In this document: piece by piece, positions 22,700-34,034 of the stretch
How positions within the stretch are numbered: position 1 is the first letter of the stretch
Layout: each line of letters opens with the position of its first letter
Source of the DNA: Pholiota molesta
Taxonomy: Eukaryota > Basidiomycota > Agaricomycetes > Agaricales > Strophariaceae
DNA: 58,687 bases
NCBI GenBank assembly: GCA_014925825.1
Contig: JACGCK010000253.1
Location: 1-58,687, forward strand
Reading direction: 5' to 3'
The notes under the pieces: model-generated
Told to the model about the DNA's origin: nothing
What the model saw: only the letters and a program-made list of their open reading frames with translations
The model's database searches: none
Translations under genes and position numbers: made by a program

Positions 22700-22885
22700 G
22701 TCCGGGGGAGGCTAAAGTCGAATAAACATGTGCCAAAGGAATCGTGTGAGACTCTTGCAAACCTTCGTGACCGGACCTCTACAGACCTCTACAAAGCGGA
22801 AGGAATATTATCACATGAAACCCACTTTATCTACTTAGCCTTCTCATCCTTTTTATCGTTCTGTCCTCTTTGCTTTCTCAACAGT

Positions 22886-25338
22886 ATGGCTTCCACGCAG
22901 CTCAGGCAAATCCCAAGAGACGAAGTCGGGAAGGTACCTTGTCATGTCCCTGCATTGCGCCACCGTAATTGCTAATGAAACTTCTATAGCACAATAAACC
23001 GGATGATCTGGTGCGTGTCCTGCCTGAGAACCAATGCTAGAGTGCTTATCAAGTAAACGGGCAGTGGGTCATCATCGACTCGACGGTCTATGACCTCACA
23101 AAATTCAAAGGGATGCACCCTGGGGGAGTATCCGTATTGTTGGATCCAGAAATCGGTACGTATTGCAGGAACCATAACCCCTACAACTTTGCATCCTAAT
23201 TATATCCGTTGATATAGCTGGCGAGGATGCAACCGAAGCGTTTTTCGGCCTCCACCGATACGAAGTTCTAGAAAGGCCTCAGTACCAGCGCTTAAAGATA
23301 GGAATCGTTGAAGGAGAAAGGCCCCATATTCATGGCAGGATAACAGGCGAACTTAGCAAAGTTCCTTATGGTGAACCGACATGGCTTTCAGACGGATACT
23401 TCAGTCCTTATTACACAGAGGTACCAGCGCCACATCTGTCTGAAACAAGTGACATTGCTCAACATTTCTATAGGGCCACAGAAAGTTCCAAAAAGCTGTT
23501 CGACACTTTTTCGATGAAGTCATATACCCCGATGCTCTGGATCGCGAGGCAGATGGCAAACGCCCTTCTCAAAGTGTCATTGACAAAATGAGGTGTGTCG
23601 GACGTTCTCGTGTCTGTAACCTGACACACTGATGCCTTTGGAATCAGTGAAGTGAATATGCATGCCATGCGCATGGGCCCAGGGAAACACCTCCAAGGCC
23701 GCGTCTTGATGAATGGTCTCGTCACTCCCGAAGAATTTGATTACTTCCATGAAGTCCGTTCATTTTCGATGTACCCCGGGCCCGTTCTCACTACGTCATA
23801 CATTGATTTCAGTTAATCATCACTCAAGAATTCGCCCGCTCAAGTTTGCGTGGCTATGGGGATGGTATGAATTTAATCTACTCTTCTGTTCTTATCTTAT
23901 ATATATGATATAGGTCTTCTTGGTGGAAAGGTCATCGGCCTTCCTCCAGTGCTAAACTTTGGCAGTGAAGAAATCAAAGCCAAGGTCGTTCCAGAGGTTT
24001 TGTCCGGTAGAAAGTTTATCTGTTTGGCCATTTCTGAAGCACATGCTGGAAGTGATGTCATGGGCCTGCAGACAACAGCCGTTAAGTCAGAAGATGGCAA
24101 GGAATGGATTATCAACGGTAAGAACGCAACGTCAACCCTTGTTAAATACGTGCCAAATTATGCGGTATTACAGGCAGCAAGAAATGGATTACCAATGGAA
24201 CGTAAGCATCTACGTCGCTACTGCTCGTCCACAAATTAATATTATGACGCTAGCTTTGCTGATTATTTTACTGTTGGGTGCAAGACCGAGGATGGCTTCA
24301 CTGTCATCCTCGTAGAACGTGGACCTGGTGTCGAGACAAAGGCTATCAAGACTAGCTATTCAAGTACCGCAGGTACTGCCTTCATCACATTTGATAATGT
24401 CCGAGTCCCTATCGGGAACACCCTTGGTGAAGACGGTGGGGGTATCTTCGTGATTCTCAGGTAAAAAATAATATGGCATATTCTCATCGAATTCTAACCC
24501 AACATCTGTAGTAACTTCAACCATGAGCGATGGGTTATGTGTTGCGCTTCAGCGAGGGGTCAACGAGGGATAAGTAAGTGTATTCAGCCATTCAATAGTA
24601 ATTTATTACTAACAGCTATCACCAGTCGAGGAATGCTTAAAGTCAGTTTCTTCCTTTACAGTTACAATCAAATTAATCTAGCGCGATAGATGGACCACTC
24701 AACGGAAAGTCTTTGGAAAGCCCCTACATACACAGGCCGTCATTCGCTCCAAGATAGCCGCAATGATCGAAAGAGCTGAAAGTTCGGAAACGTCCTTATC
24801 AATATCTTCGTCTTCTCACCTTTTCATTGTTCACAGGTGTTCAAGCCTGGCTGGAGAACATCACATATCAAATGTGCAACATGGTTAGTTTTAATACATC
24901 CTATAAAGCTATCGAAAGCGAATTCTTAATTCTTCTATTATAGTCCTACAAGCAACAAGCTGGTAAACTCGCTGGGTGCGTTTCTTCTATCGTCCATCTA
25001 GCAAGCATTTAACCGTTTTACTGATCAAATCTTTATCATAGCCAAATCGCACTGCTGAAGAGTTATTCCACCGCCTGCGGACAGGATACCGCTAGAGATG
25101 CTGTTCAAATATTTGGAGGACGCGGAATCACGCAAACTGGAATGGGCAAATTCATCGAGCATGTGCGTTTAATTATTTTGCATTGTGAACGAAGTTCCAA
25201 GCTAATACCTCTCTTTCTTCCTCATAGTATCACCGCACAATCCCCTTCGACTCCTTGCTTGGTGGCGCCGAAGATGTCCTTGCGGATCTTGGTGTTCGCC
25301 AAGCATTGAGAGGCATGCCTAAAGACGTCAAACTATGA
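22886..25338 (+). CDS. ACAD-2: cytochrome b5-acyl-CoA dehydrogenase fusion (beta type)
   Basis: Same fusion as ACAD-1: b5 domain (VIIDSTVYDLTKF, GMHPGGVSVLLDPEI, EDATEAFFGLHRYEVLE, both heme His) then the linker GELSKVPYGEPTWLSDGYFS and the ACAD domain (EVNMHAMRMGPGKHLQGRVL, VIGLPPVLNFGSEEIKAKVV, CLAISEAHAGSDVMG, SKKWITNGTFADYFTVGCKT, GVETKAIKTSYSSTAGTAFI, ILSNFNHERWVM, QIFGGRGITQTGMGKFIEHY, EDVLADLGVRQALRGMPKDV, ending KL). Frame reads through with canonical short introns. The intron before SKKW has no microexon, unlike ACAD-1 and ACAD-3. Likely co-regulated with the racemase upstream. Convergent with the Zn2Cys6 gene downstream. Confidence 0.95.
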
Positions 25339-25671
25339 TTATCTTATGTCTTCTCAAGAATGAACCCATTCCTCTATACCTGTAGTGTAATTCAACAGTT
25401 TTGTAATACATAATGAAAGAAAACTCATTTTGACTCTCAGTGACATGAGAAATTTGTTTATTTGGTATCTTGAGGTATACAAGATAATGATCTTTGGGTA
25501 TGAATGTACATATTACAACAGTGCCTCCTAGTACCTGGCACTGATTCATACATCGAAAGCGCATGTAGTGTTACAATCCAAAAACAAAACAGAGCAAGCA
25601 TCTAGCCAGGGTATAGAAATGGAGGTAATATCAAGATAGAAGTCACATATTTGTATCAAGAAATAATCAGG
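25339..25671. other. Convergent 3' region of ACAD-2 and the Zn2Cys6 gene
   Basis: 333 bases, AT-rich, presumably polyadenylation signals for both strands. No gene seen. Confidence 0.5.
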
Positions 25672-28600
25672 TTAATTATTTGAAGGGCCAGTCAAATATT
25701 CCGGGACCATATTCTGGTCGAACAAAGCATTGCTGTTCAGGTCGAGACCAAGATTTTGCTGGAATTGCGTCATCCAATTGAAACCTTAAAGTCGAAGGTC
25801 AGTTACAAGTTTTAACGCCAACATAATCGTTTTGAAAGTAACACTTACCAGGCAATGAGATATCTTGCCAGCCGCTGGGATCTGTGAGAGATTGCAAACT
25901 CTGCACGATGTGGTCGTCGAACGGCAAGGGAGGCTGGAAAAAGTCTGCCGACATCATAGCATCGAGGCTTGATGAATCCGCATCATTGTTTGCAGCGGCC
26001 GCTTCCAGAGCAAACGGATCGGTAGGTCCCATCGGAGCAAAGCTGTCAAAGGACAACGCAGAATCTGTGGGAGGTGGGGAAAGCGAACTGCTCGTCACCG
26101 GGGAAGGATGGTTGTACATAGGCGGGAGGTCGAAGGTGCTTGAGGCGGGTGTCTGCGAAGCGGGCGATCGCGTGGAGCGGCTCTTGACGCGAGACAAGGG
26201 GGCATTTGAAGAGGCGCCAGGAGACATCGGATCCAGTCTTGCCATCGGTTTCGCGAGTAGTTTTTCCAAGAAACGGGAGTATAATTTTGGACCATGTCGA
26301 TCGTCAATCGCCACCTCTGGAGATCCCAAAAGGTCGATGACTTTTTGGACCAGAGCGCGGATTTCCACGCGTGTTTCTGGGGTGAGGTATGCTGCGAATT
26401 TAGGTTGAAGAAGCTGCGTGACATATTGTGAGTACTCAGACAAGGCACCAAGATTAGTGGAATGGATTACCTTGACTAAGAACGCTGAAGCAAAGGTAAC
26501 GAAGACACTCTGAGCTTCTGGCCCATGGCGGAAGTAGTGGACTGATTGGAATCTGTAAATAAAATGCTTATTTTAGGGATCTAGAGAGTAGACGCACTCT
26601 GAGATGGTCGGCAAATATCATGCACTACAGCGTCGACTACATCAGATGCAGCTCGCAAGCACTGAAAGTCTATGTCAGCTAGCCTCTAAAGAACCATAGT
26701 CTAAAAAACTAACCCGCATCAAAAAAGGGTTCTCATCGAAACCATCGGTCTTGCCGAACGCATGCTGGAAGCCATACGACAACGCCACAAGCCTTGAGTA
26801 ACTGTATGCTAGACGAAGCAACCCCGTGCGGAAGGAATTTTGGGGGTCGCTCATATCCGTCTGAGCAAGAACGGCGGACCACTGCTCGCCCAACCTTTTA
26901 AGTTCGTCATCCGTTTCAGTGGCGATTTGCTCAAAGGCGACCGTCTATCGAAGGCAAAAAGTAAGATATATAAGCATATTTTAACAAAGAATCAGCGGGA
27001 TAAATACCTTATTCAACCCCGTTGGATGGTCGGGATCGCTGTAAATTTTGGCGATGAACGCAGACATGACCTTCAATTCCGAGTTGTATGCGCAGATATG
27101 AATATCGAAGTTCTTCATGTTGTATTGCGAACTGGTCCACCAGTTTTCGGAATGATTGGCGATATAGTCCTTAGGGCTGATAATTGGCGGTTTACCGTAT
27201 TGCGATCCAGTCGAACGATCAAGGTTCAGGCAATTTATCCACACGCGAGTGCGATTGAGCATCTCGCGGGCATGGTTTTCATTGAGCGGTTTCGCAGTGG
27301 TTGGGAGATGTAAGTTCAGATCCGTCGCCGTCCTAAATAAAAATAATGAATTAAAATTGCAATAAAATGACACGAGACAGAGGAAGACAAACCTGATAGC
27401 CAGTCCAAGATACAACCAGCTGCGCTGATCCTCCCATTTTCGTGCGGGAACGGGGTATAAGCTGAGTAGGATATATGCTTGGCACATCTCGATGTTCTTG
27501 TTTCCGCTAATGAGCGCCGTCCCAGCGGCAAGTTGGGCGTAGTGCATTGTTTTGGCATACAAGTCAGAGCGTTCTGAGTAAAATCGAGAGGCGATAGCAC
27601 AGACTGTAATATTTGACCTTAATCACGCTGTCCAACGGGTTATCATATATAATATACTCACTAACGGTGAATAGGAACGGACTGCGATAGAACGTTCGCT
27701 GGGCGGTGTACAAAACAGGATCTAGCAATGAGAGCGAGAGGTTCATGTTGTTGAAATAGCTGCGAATTTGTCATTCAATAGGAGATCCATTGAAATTTGG
27801 AGAAATATTCCTACATCTTGAACAACTTTTCAGCCTCTTGGGGAGAGATGATTCCACGAGTGAGAATAGCGGGTGCTTGGTGCTGTGCGCTTTCCAGTCT
27901 GCGACCCAAGGCATGTGGAGCCGTTGCTAGAGATTGATCAATAGACGATTATGAAAGACAACAGGGTATGCTTACTGGGTTTGAAAAATTCATCATTGGC
28001 AATTCCAGTTTGCTTATCCTCTTCCCCAGGTTCAACGCTCGTGGCTCTACTTTTAGGTCCCCCAGGCTGAGGCTACCGAACATTCCAAAAGGCGATGCCT
28101 CCACAGGTAAAGTAGCAGGCTTTTCGTAGCCCTCATTATTCCCCATCTTCTTCGGGCGTGCATTCGTGTTCGTAGTGGCGCTGGTGCCAGTCGTGGCAGC
28201 AGTCGCACCTGTTGCTGTTGTGCCGATGCTAGAGTTTGACGAGTGATGGCGGAGATGTTGTGGAGGGGTTGGTGCTCCCTCTTGATAAGCCATGCCTGTG
28301 CCATTGGGATCATGTACCGCAAGCCTATATTGATCGTCTTCATTTCCGAGCTGTTGTTGTTCTTCGAGATCTTCTCGGACGTCAACGAAATCGTCCTCGC
28401 TGGATTCAGACTCCTCAAAGTCTTCGTCCACCAGGTAGCTCTTCGGCATGCCCGCACCGCCGATGCCGATAAAGGTGCCAAACTCGTGCAGACTCTCTCG
28501 CGCTTTGGAGATCCAATCTTCGACCGCCTTGTTTAAGGCAGGATTATTGCCATTGGAGGCGCTAGCCTGAGGATGACCATCATCGTCAATGATATCTGCC

Positions 28601-29719
28601 GAATGTTCTTCTGAGCCAAAAAAGACTCCTGATGCCGTCGAAGGCGATAAAACGGGAGAATGTAAGTTATTTACTCCAGAAGTGTCGATTTGATCCGGAC
28701 CTCCCTGTGCGCCTTTCGACGCCGATGTGACCTTTTCTAGTTCTTGTATCAGCCTTTCGATTTCAGCTGCTTGACTCTGAATTTGGCTGAGAAGATGTTC
28801 GCGCTTCCTGGAATGCTGATCAGTATGACCGCGTGTACAACGTTGGAGGAAATCACTTACGGAGGCGTCCTTCGAATCTTCCTTCCAGGAATTACGCATT
28901 CATGCCCACCGTTGAAACACCGCTTGCACGGCTCTGTCTCTGTTTTCGCTTCGCATCGCACTTTGAGGGTTTTACACCGAGCACAGGCGCGCGATCTGAA
29001 AGCTGATCAGACTACTTCAAAGCTTTGAGACGGTTATTGCTTACAGTTTGGACTTGTTAGCGTCCTTTTGATCCTGGCCGATGTCACCTTCTTGATCGTC
29101 TGGATCATCTTTAAAAGCTTGACCGCGTTGGCGCTTGGCGAGCGGTCCATCAACTTGATCATCAGTATTAGGTTGATAATAGGCTTGTTGATGGGTCGAT
29201 GTTGAGGCCTGAGGAAAGTTGTCGTACAATGGTGATGAAGTGAGGAAACCGGAGGCCATATTGGGTGGCGAACGGGTGACATCGACCCCTTGCATTGCAG
29301 CTCCGGCACTGGAAAAGTTGAAATTCATGGAATTAGAACGATAGTGGTTTGTGGCCTCCGTTGTGCCTGAAGGTACAGACTGTTGCGAGCCATAGACTCC
29401 ATGAACATAAGCTCCGGCCACAGGACCTTGTGAGGGTACCACTCGATTGTTGCGGGGCTGCTGAGCATTGGGTGCAATCGCAGAAGCGTTGTGAATGGGA
29501 GAAGCATTGGGGTTTCCGTTGGAATGTTTTGAGGTAGATGTTGCTGAGAATACGATAAGCCTCGCCAGTCCCATACGACGGCTGTCCACCAACTACTTGT
29601 GGTTGGCCATTGGCAGGGATCGGAATACCAGCAAAATCATACTCTTGCTCGAGCTGGACATGGGCATAGTTCATCTGATCCTGGTTCCAGTGGTGGCCTG
29701 TATTGTACGGGTTCGCCAT
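25672..29719 (-). CDS. Zn2Cys6 fungal transcription factor (PRIB-like)
   Basis: Nuclear DNA-binding regulator. The long N-terminus is Asn/Gln/Ser-rich (from MANPYNTGHHWNQDQMNYA) and a basic patch LAKRQRGQAF precedes the binuclear zinc cluster: C-x2-C-x6-C-x8-C-x2-C-x6-C in ACARCKTLKVRC...PCKRCFNGGHEC, encoded at about 28900-29010. A coiled coil follows (HLLSQIQSQAAEIERLIQEL), then an acidic Ser-rich linker (about 28250-28700), then the fungal-specific transcription factor domain (EKLFKIYFNNMNLSLSLLDP, AQLAAGTALISGNKNIEMCQ, YILLSLYPVPARKWEDQRSW). The tail is Ser/Pro-rich and ends EYLTGPSNN. More than ten short introns. Two one-base losses in the N-terminal region (about 29560 and 29515). Resembles Lentinula PRIB-type factors. 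Targets are not known; the nearby CGG palindromes are candidates. Confidence 0.9.
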
Positions 29720-32621
29720 TGTGTTATCGGTATACCCTGTTGAAGCGGAGGTCAAGGAATTTATGGGTTCAGGTGCCGAAGACAGCGGAAATATCAAAAT
29801 ATTGGCGTAGAGAGAGACGGTCGTTAAGCCAAGAAGGAGTGCAGTCTCTCTAATGGTGGATGCCCAGAACAAAAGAGGGTTTAGGGCTTCACGAAATGGA
29901 ATTGTATCTAATCTAGGCACTCACTGTGTTGTAAGTGATTTGCGGGGATGTCAATGATGGGCGTAGAGAGAGATTCAGGACAATACTGGAACCCTCAGAA
30001 GCTGAGCTGGTGGATGGAGGAGGAAGGGCTTGCGAGGGCCTGCAGGGTGTGTAGGAGGATGATGTGATCGAGCTGTTATAAGCACCCAGTCCAGATCTAA
30101 AGGACCAGATTGACGGAACCTTTTCCCCCTTACCGGTTCCCACGCTTTTCTTGCCCACACCATGCTGTGTCCCTTCTTCAACGTTGCTGATATCCGTTTA
30201 CTGCTCTATCTATCTTTTTCTCCGCACCTGCCCACCTTCTGAAGATTCATACACCTCTCTCTGGGTCTTTGGTGTGCTGAACGTGTCACAGTCACTCCAC
30301 ATTTTTCTTGCAAAATTTGCACTTTTTAGGCGCACCTATTATTTGCTGTGCCTCGACCTCAAGCTTCTATCGGAGCTCTCAGTCGGAGGAGACTTATGTC
30401 AACAACCAGTGCAACTGTCTGCTAATGACGACAATAGCAACTATGAATCTCGCCTTACGGTTTCTCAATAACCGGCATCGCCTCCAGCCCAGCTAAACTT
30501 CATCGGACCTAACTTTGAATGACTGCACTTGTTCCCGATAGGTTTCATATCCTGCCCGTGTATACAGTGAGCATGTCCGGTGCTTTGTGATGCGACATAC
30601 ATCGGAAATCGTATGCTTCTATGCTCTGCACACTTTTACTTGTTCATCTGGGGTCATGTTTCAGCTCTTCTTCACTCTGCATATGTTCAAGTCCTGTCTA
30701 ACCTTGCAAGCTTTCATCTGCCATTATAAGCGCACCTATTGATTCAATCTCATGTCTTTCCACATAACTGGGTATCAACGCTGTACCATAAACCCATCCT
30801 ACATGGCACAAATGTCTTGGGTTTCTCGTATAGAGGCGAGGTGTTCTCGCCCTATTTGGAAATTAATACCGCAAAAAGTTAGCAGCTGCCGTCAGCGGTG
30901 CCGGCTTTTCTTGAACCCATCCCGTACGCGACCCCAACGGGAAAACAAAGACTTTGAGGTACGCAGGAGGTACGTAAGTACGCGTCAAAGGTCAAATTTA
31001 CGCACAACTCTCTATATACTTCTGTATTCAAACTGTTTCCGGCAACGCACAACTCTGGACCTCGACGACTAAAAATATTTTTGACAATGTTAACAGCATG
31101 TCATAACGTATTTCATGTTTGCATTTTGATATCTCTTGACTTTGAACAATGGATCCGGGCTTGAAATTCAGGGACGCAATCCTTCTCATGTTACTTTACA
31201 TAGTGATAGATGATAGATCCCGCGAGACAGCCTGTCCTCGTCACTTAAGAATTCAAACGATTTCCGAGGCGTAAGTAGGCATTGCGCGATCTTTCAGGAC
31301 CTCTTCGACAACGAGGCGCGCGCATATGAAGTTCGCCGGTTGATCGTACGGGGAAAGGCCTAAGGCGCACTTAGAAGGCGTTAAGCGCATGCCCAGGTCC
31401 CTCTTCGAATGACCACATACCTACATTATCCTCCTGAGATATCGGCAGACACGAACTATCAACATCGGATTCTGCATCATTCATTCTTGCCGTCAGAACC
31501 CTTGTCATGATCATGTATCGGCGAAACATTGGCGATGCTACATATAAGTAATGCTATATAAATTATAATGCCAGACGCACAATATGGTTCTGCCTCCCGC
31601 GCCCATTGACGAGGCACGGGAGACACCAGACCTGGGCTGCTGATTAGTTTTGGCGCTCAATTGGTGAGATTGGCTTCAAGAGGCGTACACAATACAGTTG
31701 CGCTCCAGAAGTTGCACCGATCCTTCTTCGGGTGACCTTGAGCTTCAGTACTCCATCATTCCAGACCTCTACTTAGATACATAATGCACTGACAACAAGT
31801 TCCTCGCTTTAGGAGGGAGCTTTAAGTCTTTAGTCTGGAAATGGCTAGATAACTCAGCAGTCGCCGAAAGAAAAAATAAGATGATGATATTTATATGCAG
31901 ATAATTGTGCAGTGAGTAATAAATAAACATCGTTGAGGTAGATGTGTCAATGAAGTCATGGGTCGCATTGCTGCACAAAAAAGAACAGCCCAATAAAATA
32001 TATTGGGCTTCGGCGAAAGACGTCAGTCAGCACAGACTAAAGGACTAGGTTGTGGCTGATTTGAGCAAGAAAAGTGGGTGCCTGATGGCAGGGTTGGTAC
32101 AATTCGATCGGGGGAAGGAATAGATAGACAAAGATAATAATGAAAACTCAAAGGGATTCGGGAATAAAGGCGAGGGGGGAGGAGCAACGCTCAGCGGAGC
32201 GCGTCGGGCAGTAAACTGCTGCAACGTGAGAAGAATATAAATGTGGTAGTGTGTACAGGCCCGGCCCATCATCATATGTCTCAATGATATGATGTGTGTT
32301 GTACGAGGGAAGGCAGAGGTAGATAGCAGAGGTTGGAGTAAGATAAGCAAGGACTGAGGGTCGACATAACGGCGCCGGGTGTCGGAGGTTGCTGTCACCA
32401 GCATTAATAAACCAGCACTGGCGATTAAGGGTAGAGGAAGGCCACCCAAAGGCGGAGAAGTTATGGACAAGATGGGAGCGGATGACGATGGGTGGAAAGG
32501 GCGTGAGAGTCCAAGTAGGTTTCAGGATGCGGCGGGGAATACTTAGAGTTTGCGATATAGAGTAAATGCAATATATGGTAAGGCATGATAGGCTCAGATG
32601 GATAGCAAGAAAACAAAAGGA
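29720..32621. other. Long intergenic region (2.9 kb)
   Basis: Holds the 5' region of the Zn2Cys6 gene (to about 30180, with small frames but no domain) and the 3' region of the membrane-protein gene. A minus-strand frame at 32045-32470 is low-complexity and not supported. No RNA gene or repeat recognised. Confidence 0.45.
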
Positions 32622-34034
32622 CTAGGGATATTGACTTGAGCCTCCAGAGCTTGACGGAGGTAATGGGAAATTCTTGGTGACATCCTCAATATCTCCGCCT
32701 ATAGATGAGATGTTCGAGATGAATGAGGGTTGCATGGAAGCGATGCGCAAACGGCTTCGCGCTTCACCTTCTGAGATGTCCAGTGCTGCAATCAGAGACT
32801 GCAGAGCCTTCTCCTTGCTCTCGGTTGACGACGACGAGGCCGTCGCAAGATGTTGAACAAATTTGGGCGGTTTCGGCATTTGCTCATTGATATCATCGAA
32901 AGGATCGTTCGAATATCGCATGCGCTCTTTGCCTTTCGCAGTTGGCGACTTAGTAACTGGCGCCTTGGTGACCGAATTAGATCGAGAACGGGGGCGAGGG
33001 TCCTCATCTCGGGCATTGAAGAACGGATTGTGTATGCTCCTGCGCTGGTTGGCACTTTGCGAGTGGTCGTCATGCTCTATATTTGCCGTTTGTGCCTCCG
33101 TATAGTGGACCACCTCGGCGGACTCCCATATGTGAGCCTGGGTAGCTGTGGGCGGTGGTGTGGGAATGGCCATATGGAGGCTGGGAGACATGGCGCCGCT
33201 CGACATCTGAGTATGTACGGATAGATAGGACTGGCTGCCATTGGAGTTCCAGGATTGCGGAGGATCGGCATCTACCCGACCCATGAATGGTCTTGGTTCA
33301 GGCATTTTTGCACTTCCCATAGATAGGGTCTCTGCAAGCTTGGGGTCGAAATCTGCGTAGGATTGAGGGAAGTCGAAGGCCGATACGTCTGTAGACTTGT
33401 GCGTGTAAGCCGTGCGGACACTCGGGGTCTTTTTGAACATCGTGAGCTTCTCCATGGGTGCAACTTGGTCGGTTTCCCGCTCCTTGGTTTGGTACATTCC
33501 CTCCCATTTATCATCTCCATCCTCAAGTTTGTTCCATGGCTCAAGGCGCGAACGTCTCCGTGCTTGATCAGCAGTTACATTGCGAGCGAGCGAAAGAGGA
33601 CCTCTGGAAAGCGCTCGTTTCTTAAGTGATCGAGAATACCGCCTATAGATCCAGATTCCGAAAATGATCAAAGCGCTGGCGCCTATGAAAGCACCAACAC
33701 ACGAGCCGATTACTGTACTCAAGGCGATATTCTTTGACGCCGCCGCCGCAACTTGTTCGGTGGGAGCGGAGGCATTGGAGGCATCCGAAGCAGTGGTCGA
33801 TGTGGGGGCGGGTGTGGCAGTAATGGTGGGGGTATTAGTTTCTGTGAAAGCTAGATTGGGTGCAGTCTCACTGCCTGTCGTTGCTGCATTTGAATCAATG
33901 GCAAGACCGTTAGTAGCAGTACCGACTGCAGTCGGAACAGCAGTTACACCGCTGACGCCCGATACAGTTGGAATGGCGAGGGGATCCCCTGCTTGTCTCT
34001 TGGCGAGGTGGTGGAGACGACCATGAGCGACCAT
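32622..34034 (-). CDS. Single-pass membrane protein with mucin-like ectodomain, unknown function
   Basis: One intronless frame of about 470 residues. The start at 34034 (MVAHGRLHHLAKR) is chosen as the first ATG; the KR dipeptide could be a Kex2 site. Residues about 15-120 are Ala/Thr/Ser-rich and probably O-glycosylated. One transmembrane segment follows (TVIGSCVGAFIGASALIIFG), then basic RRYSRSLKKRALSR, then a long Ser/Pro-rich cytosolic tail with several basic and acidic patches, ending PPSSSGGSSQYP. This layout matches the many basidiomycete wall-sensor or adhesion-like proteins, but no named domain is visible. A longer upstream in-frame extension to 34184 lacks an ATG. Confidence 0.78.
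   Translation of the reverse strand: MVAHGRLHHLAKRQAGDPLAIPTVSGVSGVTAVPTAVGTATNGLAIDSNAATTGSETAPNLAFTETNTPTITATPAPTSTTASDASNASAPTEQVAAAASKNIALSTVIGSCVGAFIGASALIIFGIWIYRRYSRSLKKRALSRGPLSLARNVTADQARRRSRLEPWNKLEDGDDKWEGMYQTKERETDQVAPMEKLTMFKKTPSVRTAYTHKSTDVSAFDFPQSYADFDPKLAETLSMGSAKMPEPRPFMGRVDADPPQSWNSNGSQSYLSVHTQMSSGAMSPSLHMAIPTPPPTATQAHIWESAEVVHYTEAQTANIEHDDHSQSANQRRSIHNPFFNARDEDPRPRSRSNSVTKAPVTKSPTAKGKERMRYSNDPFDDINEQMPKPPKFVQHLATASSSSTESKEKALQSLIAALDISEGEARSRLRIASMQPSFISNISSIGGDIEDVTKNFPLPPSSSGGSSQYP

Noticed and set aside
32045..32470. 141-codon minus-strand frame
   Set aside because: Low-complexity Leu/Ser/Pro content, no domain and no clear start context. More likely 3' region of the gene at 32622-34034.
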